Assembly: GCA_037176885.1 (NCBI GenBank)
Contig: JAWWNJ010000011.1
Span: forward strand, 1,674,001-1,738,000
Length of the DNA stretch: 64,000 nt
Source: Favolaschia claudopus
Taxonomy: Eukaryota; Basidiomycota; Agaricomycetes; Agaricales; Mycenaceae
Direction: 5' to 3'
The notes under the pieces were generated by a model that saw only the letters and a list, made by a program, of their open reading frames with translations, was not told the origin of the DNA and did not search any database. Within the stretch, counting starts at the first letter, position 1. Each line of letters begins with the position of its first letter. Below are positions 1-12,200 of the stretch, in pieces. Made by a program: the position numbers and the translations under genes.

Positions 1-1674
1 CGGCTCCGGCGGCCCCTCCACTTGCATCATCTGAAAAAAATCCGACACAATCCCCGCAGCCGCCCTCGAAGTGATCTCAGCCTGGTCGTACGCCGGCGCG
101 ACTTCGACGATGTCGCAGCCACTGTTCAGGTCAAGCGTCAGCGGTGTCGATTTGAGGAAAGGACGGGGGATAGATAGATTGCGTACACGAAATTTAGTCC
201 CGCAAGACCTCGGAGGATGCGTTTGACTTCGCGGGTGGTCCAGCCGCCGACCTTGGGGAGTTGAGTGGGAATATGAATATATGAATTCAGGATGGATGTT
301 TCGAGTTTCGAGTTCGAAAGCTAGCTTACTTCTGGTGTACCGGCTGGATGCGAGGTGTAATACTTATGTCAATGGCTGGAGGTTTGCGAGTGAGACGGGG
401 TTATACTGACTTGCAGGCGCCATTCCGGGATCTGAATTCGACTGGTAAGTACGTTCTACGACGACGATGATATGAGGCTGCTCACCAATGACATCGATAT
501 CTAAACTGGTAAAAGGCAGAGTGATATGAGCTTGAATTTACGCAGCGAATCCAACACTCGACGAACCTCAGGTATACTGCCCCCGTCCCCACGCGGTCGC
601 GAATTCTCTGGATCACACTCTGGATACCATAGTCGTCGATGTCTTCAGTGCTGATCACAGTGAATCCGAGCGACTCGTCGTGTTCCACCGTTGCGGGTCC
701 CTTGAACCAAATGAAAATATACATTACTTGGAATGGGGGACAAAAAATTCGCGACCTACAGCCCCCATTTTCTGACGGATACCGGCGTGGATGCTGGTGT
801 TGGTCATGAGGTGTTCTTCGGCGGCGATGGTGAAGTAGGAGCCGTGGCTGATGCGCTCTTGGTCGGCCCTTCCTTCGACGGCGGCGGTGTCGAAGTGGGC
901 GTCGAAGTGGATTACCTATTACGAGGCGGTCAGCCAGGATGTAGGCGGTCAGCCAAGGATGTAGATAGCGAGGATGTCGAGTGTGTTACCGAGACGGGGC
1001 CGTAGACCTTGTGGAGAGAGCGGAGGATGGGGAGTACCTTGAAGAATTTTTTTAGTGGGCTGAGTGGTGCAAGATTTAAGGTGTGCATACAATGGTATGA
1101 TCTCCGCCGAGTGTAATGATGCGAGGGTGCTCCTTGCCGTCCTTGGCCAATGCCGCAGTGCGGGATTTGGTTTCGCCATGCACTGGACGCGCAAGGAGCG
1201 TCGAGTACGCGACTTGCATTTGATCAATCGCCTTGGCGTTGTCCATCGGAGTGACAGGTACCTAACCGCTCTTGAGTCCAAGCAGAACGAGAGACAGAGA
1301 TACGCACATCCCCGCAATCCATGATTCGTGCACCAAAGTCGAAGGGGCCACTTCCCCAGGCGAGAGTATAGCCGGCGTGTCCGCTGCCGAGACGGATGGC
1401 CTGGGGTCCAAAACGCGCGCCTGGTCGATAAGAGGTGGTCGTGTCGAAGGGGAATCCGAGGAGTGCGATATCGAACGCATGGGACGCGTCCTCGAGACAT
1501 TTGGCGTATGGGATGTGGGCGAAGCTCAGAGGGCCGGTGTAGGATAGGTCGGACTGAGGGCCGTACTTGGTGTACCATTCTTCATTCAGAACGTCGACAA
1601 ATGGCCCTGGGGTATGTAGAGTGGTTTGCTGGTCGGGTGAGCGGGAGGGCGGTGAGGAGAGTTGCTATTAGCAT
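1..1674 (-). CDS. Agmatinase / ureohydrolase (arginase family), 3' end outside the window
   Basis: A multi-exon gene of the arginase/agmatinase (ureohydrolase) family, which hydrolyses agmatine or a related guanidino compound to an amine and urea at a binuclear manganese site. Read on the minus strand, the exons give GGDHTIVLPILRSLHKVYG and FDAHFDTAA (about 1000-900), then LDIDVIDPGMAPATGTPE assembled over three short exons (about 500-330), then GGWTTREVKRIL (251-187) and CDIVEVAPAYDQ (121-1). These are the family's metal-binding His/Asp clusters. All junctions are GT-AG with introns near 60 nt. The proposed start is an ATG at 1674 followed by a hydrophobic stretch (MLIATLLTALPLTRPA) that could be a signal peptide, as in many fungal agmatinase homologues. 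The first intron (about 1600-1620) is inferred only from frame continuity. The last residues lie beyond base 1. The family is certain; substrate and start are not. Confidence 0.85.
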
Positions 1675-2172
1675 GGGAGGCGGCCAGGTGGTTTAGAACG
1701 CGATACGGAAAACGAGGCCATTTTTAAGACTTAGGGAAAGCGATAAGATGGGACATCTGAGTCAAGAGAGATAGCGCGGAAAACCGGACTGATGGACGCA
1801 TTCGTTTGGCAGTGACTTTCCTTGCCAGGGACGAGTGAACGTTGGAACTCGTCGACGATGGTGTGCATCTCCCGCCTTGTAGACTGATAGACAAGCTCAT
1901 GGAGGTCAATCATTGAATGAACGATCAGAGGGAGTAACGGAAAATGCCGATTAAGTATGTATTTGCAAGTATTTGTGTTTGTGTTTCTCAACTCAACCAC
2001 TCCTCCTCACTAGTCCTCACTGCCTGCTTGACCCAGGCAAGCCCAATGCTCAGTAGCTGCTAATCGATAATTACTTGTCATAAATCACAACGTGAAACCA
2101 ACGACTTGCCCCACTGTGCCACTTCTGCCAGCCTCTCGACCATCAACCTCTAGAGTCTACGTTGCGGGCGTC
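1675..2172. other. Intergenic region upstream of CR-type gene A
   Basis: No convincing gene. The overlapping short minus-strand ORFs here have no recognisable family and no splice context. The only notable feature is a 17-base word (gtaacggaaaatgccga, 1935-1951) that recurs near 23156, downstream of copy B. Confidence 0.4.
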
Positions 2173-5100
2173 ATGATGACCTTTGCTGAGAAGTTGGAGA
2201 TAGGGCTCGAGATGCTTCGCGAGATCACCAACATTGAAAGCTTGCAAGACGCCTCGCGCGCTCTGTCGCTAATTGTCTCCATTTACCTCGACGACCCCGA
2301 CCCTCCGCTGGACCCACAGTACAGGGCTGTAACGAAAAGTCTTTCCTTACTCCAACGCGAGCCTGGTTTACACGAACTTCTGAAGCAAGCGCATGCCGAT
2401 GGGTCATACGACGTTGTCAGAAATTCAGGTTCTTGGTCTTGTTCCGCTCACTAAACCACAAATGACACTACTTCTCAGTTCTCATTCGACATCCAGATGC
2501 TATTTTCCCCCGTAGCGCCGAAAAGTTTCTGGAGAGGTTGAAGGCGCCGCTCAAAGCCTTCATAGCTTCCGCCAACCCTGTCACGACATGGAAGTCTGAA
2601 CTAACAGGTACAGACGCACTCACAGACGCCCATCTGGCGTCTCTCGGCCTATTGAGTCAAGATTTGCTGCCTGTGATGAGTCTTCACGATTTAGGCAGTT
2701 TCAAACATGATCCCATTCTTTCCTCGCGCGTTGATGAACTATTCGCTCGCGGGAAAAAAACGTGCGCCGCCACATCACATCCCCTGTTCGATGGTCTGAC
2801 AGTCAGATACAGCGTTTTAGTCAACACCTCCGGCTCAGGAAAGACTCGTCTGGCGTTCGAGGGCCTGTGTCGCCATTGGGGCCTTTACTTTACAGTATTC
2901 AATTACGGGGCGCGGGACCTGGGATCCAACGATATCGCTAATGTTATCGACCGCCTGGAATTGGATCTGAAGTCGGATGTATCTTCGTCCACCGAGGGCT
3001 CCCGCCGCCTAGAACAAAATCACGCGCTAGCCGAGGGACTCATCGCCCGCGCCCTCCTTGCACGCTTACTCATCTTTCGTATGTTCCTGGATATCGCCAA
3101 TGCCAATCAAGGCGGGCTTACAGAAGAACACAAGAAACGATGGCTTATGCTCCAGCTTTTGCCTTCATTAAAACTCGGATGCGACATATTCGGCAGCTTG
3201 GCCTCGTCTCTGGGTAATTTCGATCCTGGGGAGGAGATAGCTGTGACGCAGGCCAAAATCCAGGAGTTGCTCGATCACGACTCTCATCTATTTTTTGTTC
3301 TGGATGAAGCACAACAAACGGCCAGAAAGTTCAGTGGTGCCTTCGACGCCGAGCCGGGAAAGCGGCATCCCCTCCTACTGAAAATAATAGACACCTGGGA
3401 TAAGTACTTCCCAGCGGGATCGATGTCCTGTGTCGTCGCTGGGACTGCTATCCCTGGTCATCTCTTCGAGGCGGCAAAGTATGGCGATGTAGTGCGCTGG
3501 ACTTCGGATACCGGCTCGTTTGACGATCCGGCGGTCCATGAACGGTACCTGCGTCGGTTTCTACCCGCGGCGTATCTGGATACGGATTCCGGCAAGGCTT
3601 TTCTCCACCGAGCCTGGACATGGACTAGAGGAAGGCAGGATGAGCTTCCCGTGATGATTGCTCGATAGTTACTGAATAATGACTTATTAGGCATCGTCAC
3701 ACCGCATCTCTGTTGATGCAAATGCTTGTGTGGTATTTTCAACAACCGCATACTGTCCTTGACGACTACGTCGAAAAGATGACGCACTTTCACCCTACAG
3801 ACGGCAAGAAGTGGACCGACATTGAACGGGCTCAAGACTGGGTAATCCCCGAAGATGTCAGCTTGCTTAACTTTCATACGCACGCGTACTCCTCCCTGCG
3901 TCACAGCAACAGTTCGTCTCATTGCCATCGTTGTGCAAACACTGACTTTGGAATCTAGTTCGCCATATACTGCGCAACGTTGTCTATCATCACCTTGTTG
4001 CCAATCACCCTGTTCCTCCTTTTAAGAAAAACATGATCGGCCTTGTATCCTCAGGTTTCGGGCGCTTTGCAGATGGAGCAATGGAAAACATCGCACTAGA
4101 TGAATCTATTGCCCTCGTTGGAGCGACGGTCTGGATGACCGAGCAGCCAACCCGGTCATCGACGGAACGGGGCATGCCTGTCGATAATTATCTCAAGTGC
4201 ATCAGGCACTACCCCCCATCCTCATCGAAGGCCTTCGCCGCGTGTCTCGCGTTCTATTTCTCTCGTGCCTTCGCCTCCAATCCGACTCTGTCTGAAATCT
4301 TCACCTTCGCTGATCCCGTTCCGGCGTGGGCCGAGCAGTCTGCAGAACTCGTCGAGCTGCATGGTCGACCAGGCGAGTTACGCTACTCTGTTGCTGCGAG
4401 CGACAATCCGACCGGTGTTCTCGCTACCAGTGCTTCGAGCTTGGATGACATTGTGTCTTGGCTCGAGCATACAAATCCCGACCGTACACCATTTTGTGTA
4501 CCCCAAGCCGCAGCATCTCCGGATTTGGTCTTTTATCTGAAACTACAAGACGGTTCATACCTATCGATCGTCATGCGAGTTTCCGCAGGCTTCGGCGATG
4601 ACGAGAATCTTTTGGCGGATCTCGAGGAACCAAACCTTTTTTGCGACGATGTGAGGAGGTCATGTTTTCCCTTGCGCGCAATGGACTCACGAATGGTTTA
4701 CAGGAACACGGTGCGGATTCTCCTACTCGCAGACGCGCAATCGAGCTTTTGAGTGCTGCTATCTCGTCAAAAGACGTAGACGTGTCCGAGAGCACGACTA
4801 GCGGTAGCGATAAGGCGTCGCCCAGGGTACTTCGTGTAATCGCCGCCTTCGAGGAACAGATCGATGCGGACACCCTGATGCCGACAGAAGATGGCGCGCC
4901 TTACGCTTACGCCGTTCTGGCTCGGAAGATGTTCAAGCGTTTTTCAGCTACGGTGTCGCCCGAGACGTTCGTGCGAACGGTTGCGCGGAATGTATTAAAG
5001 AGGAAACATGATTCGTTGGTCGTGGAGGGGGATGTGGACCTGGAGGAGGCGGGAGAGGAAAGGGGGACGAAGCGGCGGAGATCCATGCCAGTCGAATCGG

Positions 5101-5618
5101 GGGTAGAGGACGATACGGAAGGGCGTCCGCAGTCGAAGAAGGCAGCAGCGAGATCTGGAAGCAAAAGGGCTCGCTCTGCCCAGCCGGAGGAAGCTGCTTC
5201 AGAGGGACGACCTCGAGGGAAAAGAGCTCGAGTTTCTGAGTCGAAGCAGTTCGCAGATGTGGAGGAAGAGGCTAGGGTCGCTTTGGAGGCCGCGCGAGAG
5301 CACGCAGACGTTGGCGAGGGGGAATCGACGAAGGTAGGAGGATCTCGAGGCAAGAAGGCTTTAGTTTCCGGGTCGAAGAAGATCGTAGATGCGGGGGAGA
5401 CAGAAGTCGACGGACATGGAGGTGCAGCCGTCGGGAAGATCAGGGCAGGAGGCGCGCCCGATGAGCAATCTCGGAAGATCAAAGCAGTCAAGGCGGAGGC
5501 ACCACAGCCTGTCGAGGAAGCTGAGATAAGTGGCCGCATGACGCTGGGACCTCAAACTCGGCGGGGGAAGGCGTCGAGCGAATCTCATGGTTCGAAGGAG
5601 GAGTCGAGTAGCGCTTGA
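2173..5618 (+). CDS. CR-type (Crinkler/RHS-like) NTPase-nuclease protein, copy A
   Basis: Six exons: 2173..2428, 2479..2761, 2813..3634, 3691..3911, 3959..4650, 4704..5618, summing to 1,062 residues. Residues 1-180 are a header with no recognised domain and no signal peptide. A P-loop NTPase follows: Walker A NTSGSGKT near residue 185, Walker B FVLDEAQ near 342, and a sensor-like VVAGTAI. The next part (TPFCVPQ...SPDLVFYLKL, near 714) aligns with the nuclease-like domain of copy D, but IVMRVSA replaces the lysine motif. The tail is Lys/Arg/Glu-rich with nuclear-localisation-like clusters after LRVIAAFEEQ. The start is chosen because exon 1 is then 256 nt, as in copies B and C. The third intron needs a GC donor (3635). 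The architecture matches CR effectors and related transposon-associated proteins. Its cellular role is unknown to me. Confidence 0.8.
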
Positions 5619-6002
5619 GTGGTAAAAGGTAAAGACTGTCAGGTGTTTGACAGTCAGTTCTGGTCTTGACATGCACCATTCGATTTCCGAAAACCCTTTG
5701 TATTAAGATATGGATTCACATTTTGGCTTCGCATATATTTGCAGGAATTTACTTGTGGGTTGAGGCCAATGCTTCGCATGGCAGGTACGATTCCGGCTTG
5801 ATCCTCCGAACACAGCCACTCGAGGGCTACCGACCAGAGGAGCTCAGAGGCATTTTCAGTGACAGTGGGATTATTTGTATTCTGAATACGTCGAGTTTCA
5901 AGTACAATTTGACTCTAGAGACTACAGCTGGTCTTCTTCTTCTCCACCAATGGACTTCTCGAAGCCCCCTCGTACTGCTACAGCCTACCGGAACAGATGA
6001 AG
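5619..6002. other. Spacer between copy A and Helitron 1
   Basis: About 380 bases between the convergent ends of copy A and the Helitron helicase. A plus-strand ORF (5666-6118) crosses into the helicase 3' end and looks like an antisense shadow. I found no Helitron 3' hairpin here. Confidence 0.4.
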
Positions 6003-9000
6003 TCACGCTGTTGAGCGCGCATATATGGCAGCTGCGAGCTTGTAGTCGCCTGCAGAGTGGAGATGCAGCTTGTTGGTTGATACAAGATTTCCGAGGTGAG
6101 TACAAGTACGACGGGTAGTCATCCCGTCGTGGTACCATAATGCCTTATCTTGAGCCACCGTGATACTTGTAAAATGATGTGCAGCTTCGGAGTGATAAAT
6201 GAGACCGGAGAGTCTGAGAGTCTCGTCCAGAGTTCCACTCTTGAAGGATATTTCGTCATCCAGAACGAGGTTGTCCAAGGTAATGCCGATGAAGAGGAGA
6301 GGGGGTGCTGATGCAAAATTTGTGTGCCGTCTGAGTTTGGTGCGAAGTCCGCGATTCACGCAACGAGGACATGTCCGTCGAAGATGCCGGTCAAAATGGT
6401 GGGCCAGCCATTGCGATAGCAGAAGGGGCTCGTTGCTAGGATTTTCCAGCATATAATAGGTTCTATATGTAGTGAGATACATTCCGAGAGTGTCAGTAAA
6501 GCCGTCCTCACGGTACTCACAATTTTCGCAGAAGGTACTGGCGTAGCCGTGTGTCGTGTCATTTATCAAGGCGCTGAATAGGTCGTCTAGTCGTATAGGG
6601 TTCGGCCCGAGGGGAAAATTGAGCTGGTTAGATTGAGTTAATTGCTGTCTGAGAGTGTTTCTAGGCGTTTCGGGGGAGTCTTCGTGTGATACCATAGAAT
6701 TCGCCCAGAGTCCAAGTAATGGATGAAGGTGATTCAGGATTGCGGTCCACAGTTCGCGATCAGAGCGCCAGAGATGGCCAAGAGGGGTGAGCAGGGCGTC
6801 GTAGCCGCAACTCCAGTTGACATTGTCCCAGATTAAACCAACAGGTGGAGAGGGCGAAAGAGTTGGAGGGTTTGGTGCGTTTGTGGGCGCTTGCTGATCG
6901 GATTTTTGATCCATTGATCCTTTCGCTGCTTTCGCCGATTTGGAATTGTCGATATTCTCACTTGCTTTTCGTTTGTCGCCGGCCTTCTCGTCGAATGTCG
7001 GCCTCCATTCATCGTAAACTTCGGGCTTCTGGTACTCCTCAATGACACTCGGGCTCTGTCGGATCGCGGGATGGAAATGATCAGGATCCTTACGACCTTT
7101 TCGCCACTGCTTGTAAGAGCGCAGAAGCTGCCCTCGATAGATACCTGTGACCTCGGGAGGCAGCCTTCCAGCCTGGTTCAACCGTGTAATCTCGTCGAGC
7201 ATCTCGAGCTCGCGGAATTCTTGTCGCATGTGTCCGGGCAGGCCGCCAGTGATCATTCTCTCATCAAACCCCTGAACAATCGCCGTACCCTCCGCTTTCG
7301 TCCCTCGGGAAAGACAAACATAATATCCCATGTGAGTCCTGCAATTGTTTACATGGCAGACATTTGGATTTCTAGATTTTCCCTGGGCCCCGTAGTCAGT
7401 CATCGAAAAGTTAGGCAGTACAAGTACTTGGTCGCGGTTCAAACCTAACAAAGTGTCGTCTTCCAGGAGTGCTGTTATTTTTAAAGTAGTTCTGGGGAGA
7501 GGGACAACATTCACCGGCAAGTCTTTGATCTGTATTGGTCGCGGCGGCTTTACCAACTCGACGAACAGAGTTTCAAGCACGGGCTTTCCATGCGGGCCGT
7601 TGGCGTCGTTCCAACCTCTCACAACGGCTTCCTGTCCTTTTGTTATACAGAGCTCAGTCGCATCATTCGACTTTATCATGACGGGCATCCCTATGCAAAG
7701 CCGCAGACACCCGGGAACATGTTCGGAAGTCGCACACGGTGTTGCGTTCCAGAGCTGTTGTTGAAGCTGGGGCCCTATACGTTTCAGGTGAGCTTGATCA
7801 CAATGCTTCCACTTGTGGGTGTCAATGCCGTTCGGGCTTAGTCTGTCTATAGAATAAAATTCATGCAGCTCCTGTCCCGTGTCCTGAGCAAATCTTTTTG
7901 CACCGAGCTCATTTATTGTGTCCTTGTGAATATTCAAAGCCGTTATGACGGAAACATCTCGAAACAGAACCGAGTCTAGGTGAGGATGCCCTGGTTTGTC
8001 ACTCGCGACCCGAGTTCGCAAGAAGTCTACGTCTTCGCAAGTACACGATCGGTATCGCATATTCTCCAGTGCTGTGCGAAGTTTCAAGTCGTCTGCTGTT
8101 GATTCTCTTTGTCTCATGTTCTTGCGGAGAATTACCACCGTCGTGAATTGATGCCAAAGGATGCGGCCCAACACAGATTCTTGATCATACCTCGTTGCTG
8201 CGTCACTCAGGCGGAAGGCCTTCAAGTTACCGTATAAGGCCGGCCCTCCCGTGGGTGGCAGCTGGGCGAAGTCGCCGGCAAGAATGACATTCAAACCTCC
8301 AAATTCAATATCATGTATGTTTCTAGCTTTCGCTGCCTGACTGGCTAATATCTGGAGATCATTACAGGAGACCATAGAAACCTCATCGAGAAATATGTAT
8401 TCAACTCCCTGGATTCTCTCGTTCACAGCAGCCATCGAAACGGCTTCGTTTGTGACACCATTGATATCAGCCTTATTTTTCTTCGCACTATCGCGGGGAA
8501 CCTTGAAGACAGAGTGGTATGTTGATCCGTGAACCTGCGCTGCAGTTGATCCAGTTGGTCCGAGGACCATGAAACGGTACGGTTCACCTCTCAATTCGAA
8601 GAAAAGAGTGATTGCTTTGATCACCTGCGATTTTCCGGAGCCGCCCATCCCACCTAGGTACATCTTCAATGTTGTAGGTTGCTTGCTCGACGCATGATCT
8701 GCAATCAATCTGAAAGCCCGTTCTTGCTCTTCATTCAAGGTATATCTTTCGCAACACTGTGCCTTGAATTTTTCATTAGAATCTGAGTCGATATGCACTT
8801 TAGGTTTGAAATAGTCAAACGGCAGGACCTCGACAGTGTTCTCCGTGGTTTTTGTCTGTTTCGAGTCACCGTCCTCCGCCAATTGAGGCATATTTGCCAA
8901 CTTGTTCGCCGTCAGAAATTTTCTTTCTTCTTGGATGATCTTTACCCATGCTGTCTTTGTCTTGTAATAAGGTTTCAAAGGGCTGGTATCGACACTAGTG

Positions 9001-9283
9001 AGTAGACCATCTTTAGAACGGTTCAGCCATTTGGCGCCAGCTAATATTTGCCGAATCTCTTCCATTTCAGTCCGCATTTTTTGTGTCTTCCGGCCAACTG
9101 CTGTGGGAAAATGTTCCGTACCATCGTCCAAATCGTCATCAATGAAGTCGGCTACCTTGTCTTTCTCGCCGAGGAACCTGTGCGAAAAATGGCCCATGAA
9201 CCCTTGCGAATCTGATAACTTCTTCTTCATTTCAGCGTAGTAATCGTCTCGCGCGTCATTGCATTCGTAGCGTAAGTTGAAAT
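6003..9283 (-). CDS. Helitron 1 Pif1-type helicase with USP-like C-terminal domain (second part of RepHel)
   Basis: Superfamily 1 Pif1-like helicase, the strand-unwinding half of a Helitron transposase. The listed protein begins at an ATG at 9230, but the same frame is open upstream (NFNLRYECNDARDDYYAE), which is the normal continuation of the Rep half. Motifs in order: Walker A GGMGGSGKS, LGPTGSTAAQVHGSTYHS, Walker B YIFLDEVSMV, AGDFAQLPP, LRKNMRQ, and a degenerate C-terminal motif around DYGAQGKS and YYVCLSRGTKAEG. From about residue 800 there is a different domain: NVNWSCGYDALL (candidate catalytic Cys near 807), a CENC...CPRC zinc-finger-like pair region, SEAAHHFTSITV (candidate His near 1018), then WYHDGM and AGDYKLAAAIYAR. 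That layout resembles ubiquitin-specific (C19) proteases. The protease assignment is by motif only. Confidence 0.8.
6109..6131. repeat. Perfect 8-bp palindrome inside the helicase 3' end
   Basis: acgacggg, a 7-base loop, then cccgtcgt. On the minus strand this hairpin is followed two bases later by CTTGT, the same letters that end Helitron 2. It lies inside the open frame, so coincidence is likely. Confidence 0.6.
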
Positions 9284-12200
9284 TTTTAGCAGCTGCTGCT
9301 GTCTCACCGTGAACTCATGAGCCTGGAAAGATTCGTCCCAAGTCGAGAGACTGTCCTTCAAGTTTCTTGGTTCTCGCCAAGGCTTGAATATGGTCAGTAT
9401 TGACATACAGTAATATTCACGATCTCCACGGTCGGAGCGGGGAATAGCTCCACCAAGAAAATTTGGAATAATGGTATCTAATCTTGAAAAGTCGCAATAA
9501 ACGCCGTGAGTATCCCTCTCCGAATGATCACCAACAAAAGGGTGTTTCGCAGCTCTGTTTTCCTTGTCCCACCTCGCTTGACATTCGATAATCACATCAT
9601 CCGGATCTGTTAATTTCCAGGAAACATCTTGCGCTCGCAGAAGTGTGTCGCTGTCCGTGCTTGCAATTGATCCGAGGTCGTCTTCAATAAAGCTGGCGTC
9701 GTCATTTTCGGTTGAGTTTTCGTCTGTCTCTTTCTCCAATAGCTCAAGCTGGGTCAAGTATTGATCTCTCAATTTTCGGGCCTCTTCAAAGTCTGATCTT
9801 TCTGCGTCTGTGAGCTGCCTCTTTTGATGGCACTGAATCCATTCATATAAATTTACAGAATCATAAACAAACGGCCGCATCGTATAATCGTCAACGATAG
9901 AAGAGGTCAAAAGGTCACCGCGATTATTTCTCAGCGCAATCAGTTCCTCCGGTATTTCTTCCCCCATGTCAAAATCAGAATTCAATTGCGCCTCGGACAG
10001 CCAGTACCTTTTCACAAATGTAACATAGGTGCGCCAACTAAAGTTAACATAGGTATGGCTAGCATAATGATCTGGGTTGCCAAGTAAGTACAAGGACGCC
10101 ATCGGACTTCCAATCTCCATCTTTGTTGACATAGAATTAACCATCTGTCGCATAAGAGTTCTTGTTGATTCATCTCCAGTCACTGCATTGTCAGAATTTC
10201 GTTCAAACACATCAAAAACCGATGCAAAGGCTTGGTAAGATTTCAGGCCAAGTTTGGATATGTAATCCGAGACGTAGGAAACCACTGCTTTGACCGCAGT
10301 GCCAGACAATAGACTAGTGCAATCTGTATTGCATCTCGAGAAGTATGTGATCACCGGGTTGACTGTATTCATTTTCGGCTCATGATGCTTCATGTTCAGA
10401 TGTCCTTCGTCATCGACCGTAGTGGTTTCGAAACATTCTCGAGGGAACCGGGCTTTGCATACCCCTGATTTTGTCATGCATCCTCTTCTTTCCTGGACGC
10501 GAATTTTATTTTTATTTCGCTTTTTGAGGTGCCGCCAATCCTTCTTGGTATCCTGCTCTTCTTCGTCGATGATCGAATGACGGCATTTGTGGACATTCGA
10601 GCGTAACAGTAAATTGTCGACTTCATGGCCATACTTGTCTAACCATCGGGATAATTTAACACAGGCCTCGCAGGCTCCATTACACTCTGGAGTGGTACAA
10701 AGAGAATCTAAAGGTGGAGCTTGGGGAAGGGTTAAGGTGGGTTTCGGAATGGCCGAGCCGTGGGTATCAATTTCCCCTGATTCTGCTTCAGGATCAAAGC
10801 CGACTCTGGCGCTAACTTCGGCCAAAGGACCATGAATGAACTCGCCTTGGTGAGCAGATTCGAGGTACGCTATCAATCTTGCAGTGAACTGACTATCTTT
10901 TGCCAGCAGTTTATCTCGAATCTCTTGCGGCGAGAATGCGTTAGCGACCCAGATCAAGGCGTGTAAATGAAGTGTCAGCCGTCCTTGTTGCTCAACCGTT
11001 CCGTAGAAACCGTTGGTGCGCCCAAAAACTCCAATTCTTTCTTTTTCCCAGCATAAAATCTCTTCCAGGAAAACTTGAACCATGAAGTGGAAGAAACGGG
11101 CTGCAGCTACGGGGTTTTTGGACATGAGCCTATTTCTCTCATCTGAAGTTTTAATCTGTGGTCTGTACACTGTGTCCTCTTGAGCGTAATATAGCGCCAA
11201 TGGGTGACCGCTATCATTCCAGGCCATCGTGACAAACCAAGTTGGAGCTCCCATGAACGCAGTGGTAGACCAAATTTGGTTGCGTTGGTGTCGTTTACTG
11301 GTTGCTGCACCCGGTACATGTGCACCAATTCCGTCAAGATCGTGCATCAGGTCAAAACAATCCTTTTCTTGCTCTGTTTGCGGTTTGACATGTTCGCCTT
11401 CAGCCAATCGGTCGGCAATATTTCCCGCAACTTCGGGATTAATCCGTCTGAGTCTCCGAGAAATATCTTGGAAATTCGACCGTTTAACAAAGACCTTACT
11501 GCCCACTGAAGCACCTCTCAGCTGCTCATGATTAAATGCGATCATTGGGAAGTAAGTGTCCATCTGAAAGCGTTTATCGTGATACAACAATAAATTACGT
11601 TTACGAGTCAGATCCGACATTATACGGTGGTGAGAAGGATGGCCAATACCGCCTTTTCCGTAGGGAAAAAGCCACGGAAACATGCCGGGGTAAGCTTCAA
11701 CGTTGCGGTACATGGGTTCCGGATCATCCGCTCGTCCAATCCCTAGCATACTACCCTTCCGTGTTAGGTGCTGCAAAGCAACAGCTTTGATTGTGGTCAT
11801 AGTTGCGTCAGAATACTCAGCTCCAGTGAGGCCGTGGACAGCAAAGGTGCATTGACCATTCGACGTTCCATGCTCCTCATTGCTGTCATTCACGCTTCGA
11901 GCTGCGAGAGGAATGGAGTCGTGGGGGTGTGCTTCCGTCTTCCTGTAATCAACTACCACGGGGATGTCATGAAGTTTGTATGACATTAAATTCTCTTCCG
12001 AAATTTCAAGTTCAGCGTAACCTTCGTGGTTCAATTTCAACCAGTTCAGAGCTCCAGCGACTTTGTCTCGGCGTACCAACATTGGTGTTCGATCGAAGTC
12101 TTCTTGTGTTGGCGCTGCAGATCCAGTGAAAACAAAGGCAAGAACTTCGCTCATCTCATCGCGTGAAGGTGGTAGCTTCAAATACACTTTCAGAGTCGGC

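Noticed and set aside
949..1578. Long minus-strand ORF (209 residues) and several plus-strand ORFs over the agmatinase
   Set aside because: They are other frames of the agmatinase exons; only the spliced frame gives family motifs.
5666..6118. 150-residue plus-strand ORF between copy A and Helitron 1
   Set aside because: It overlaps the antisense of the conserved helicase C-terminus and has no family signature.
9270..9290. Programmed -1 frameshift site for Helitron 1
   Set aside because: The sequence does not match the X XXY YYZ slippery pattern and no downstream stem stood out; an indel is simpler.
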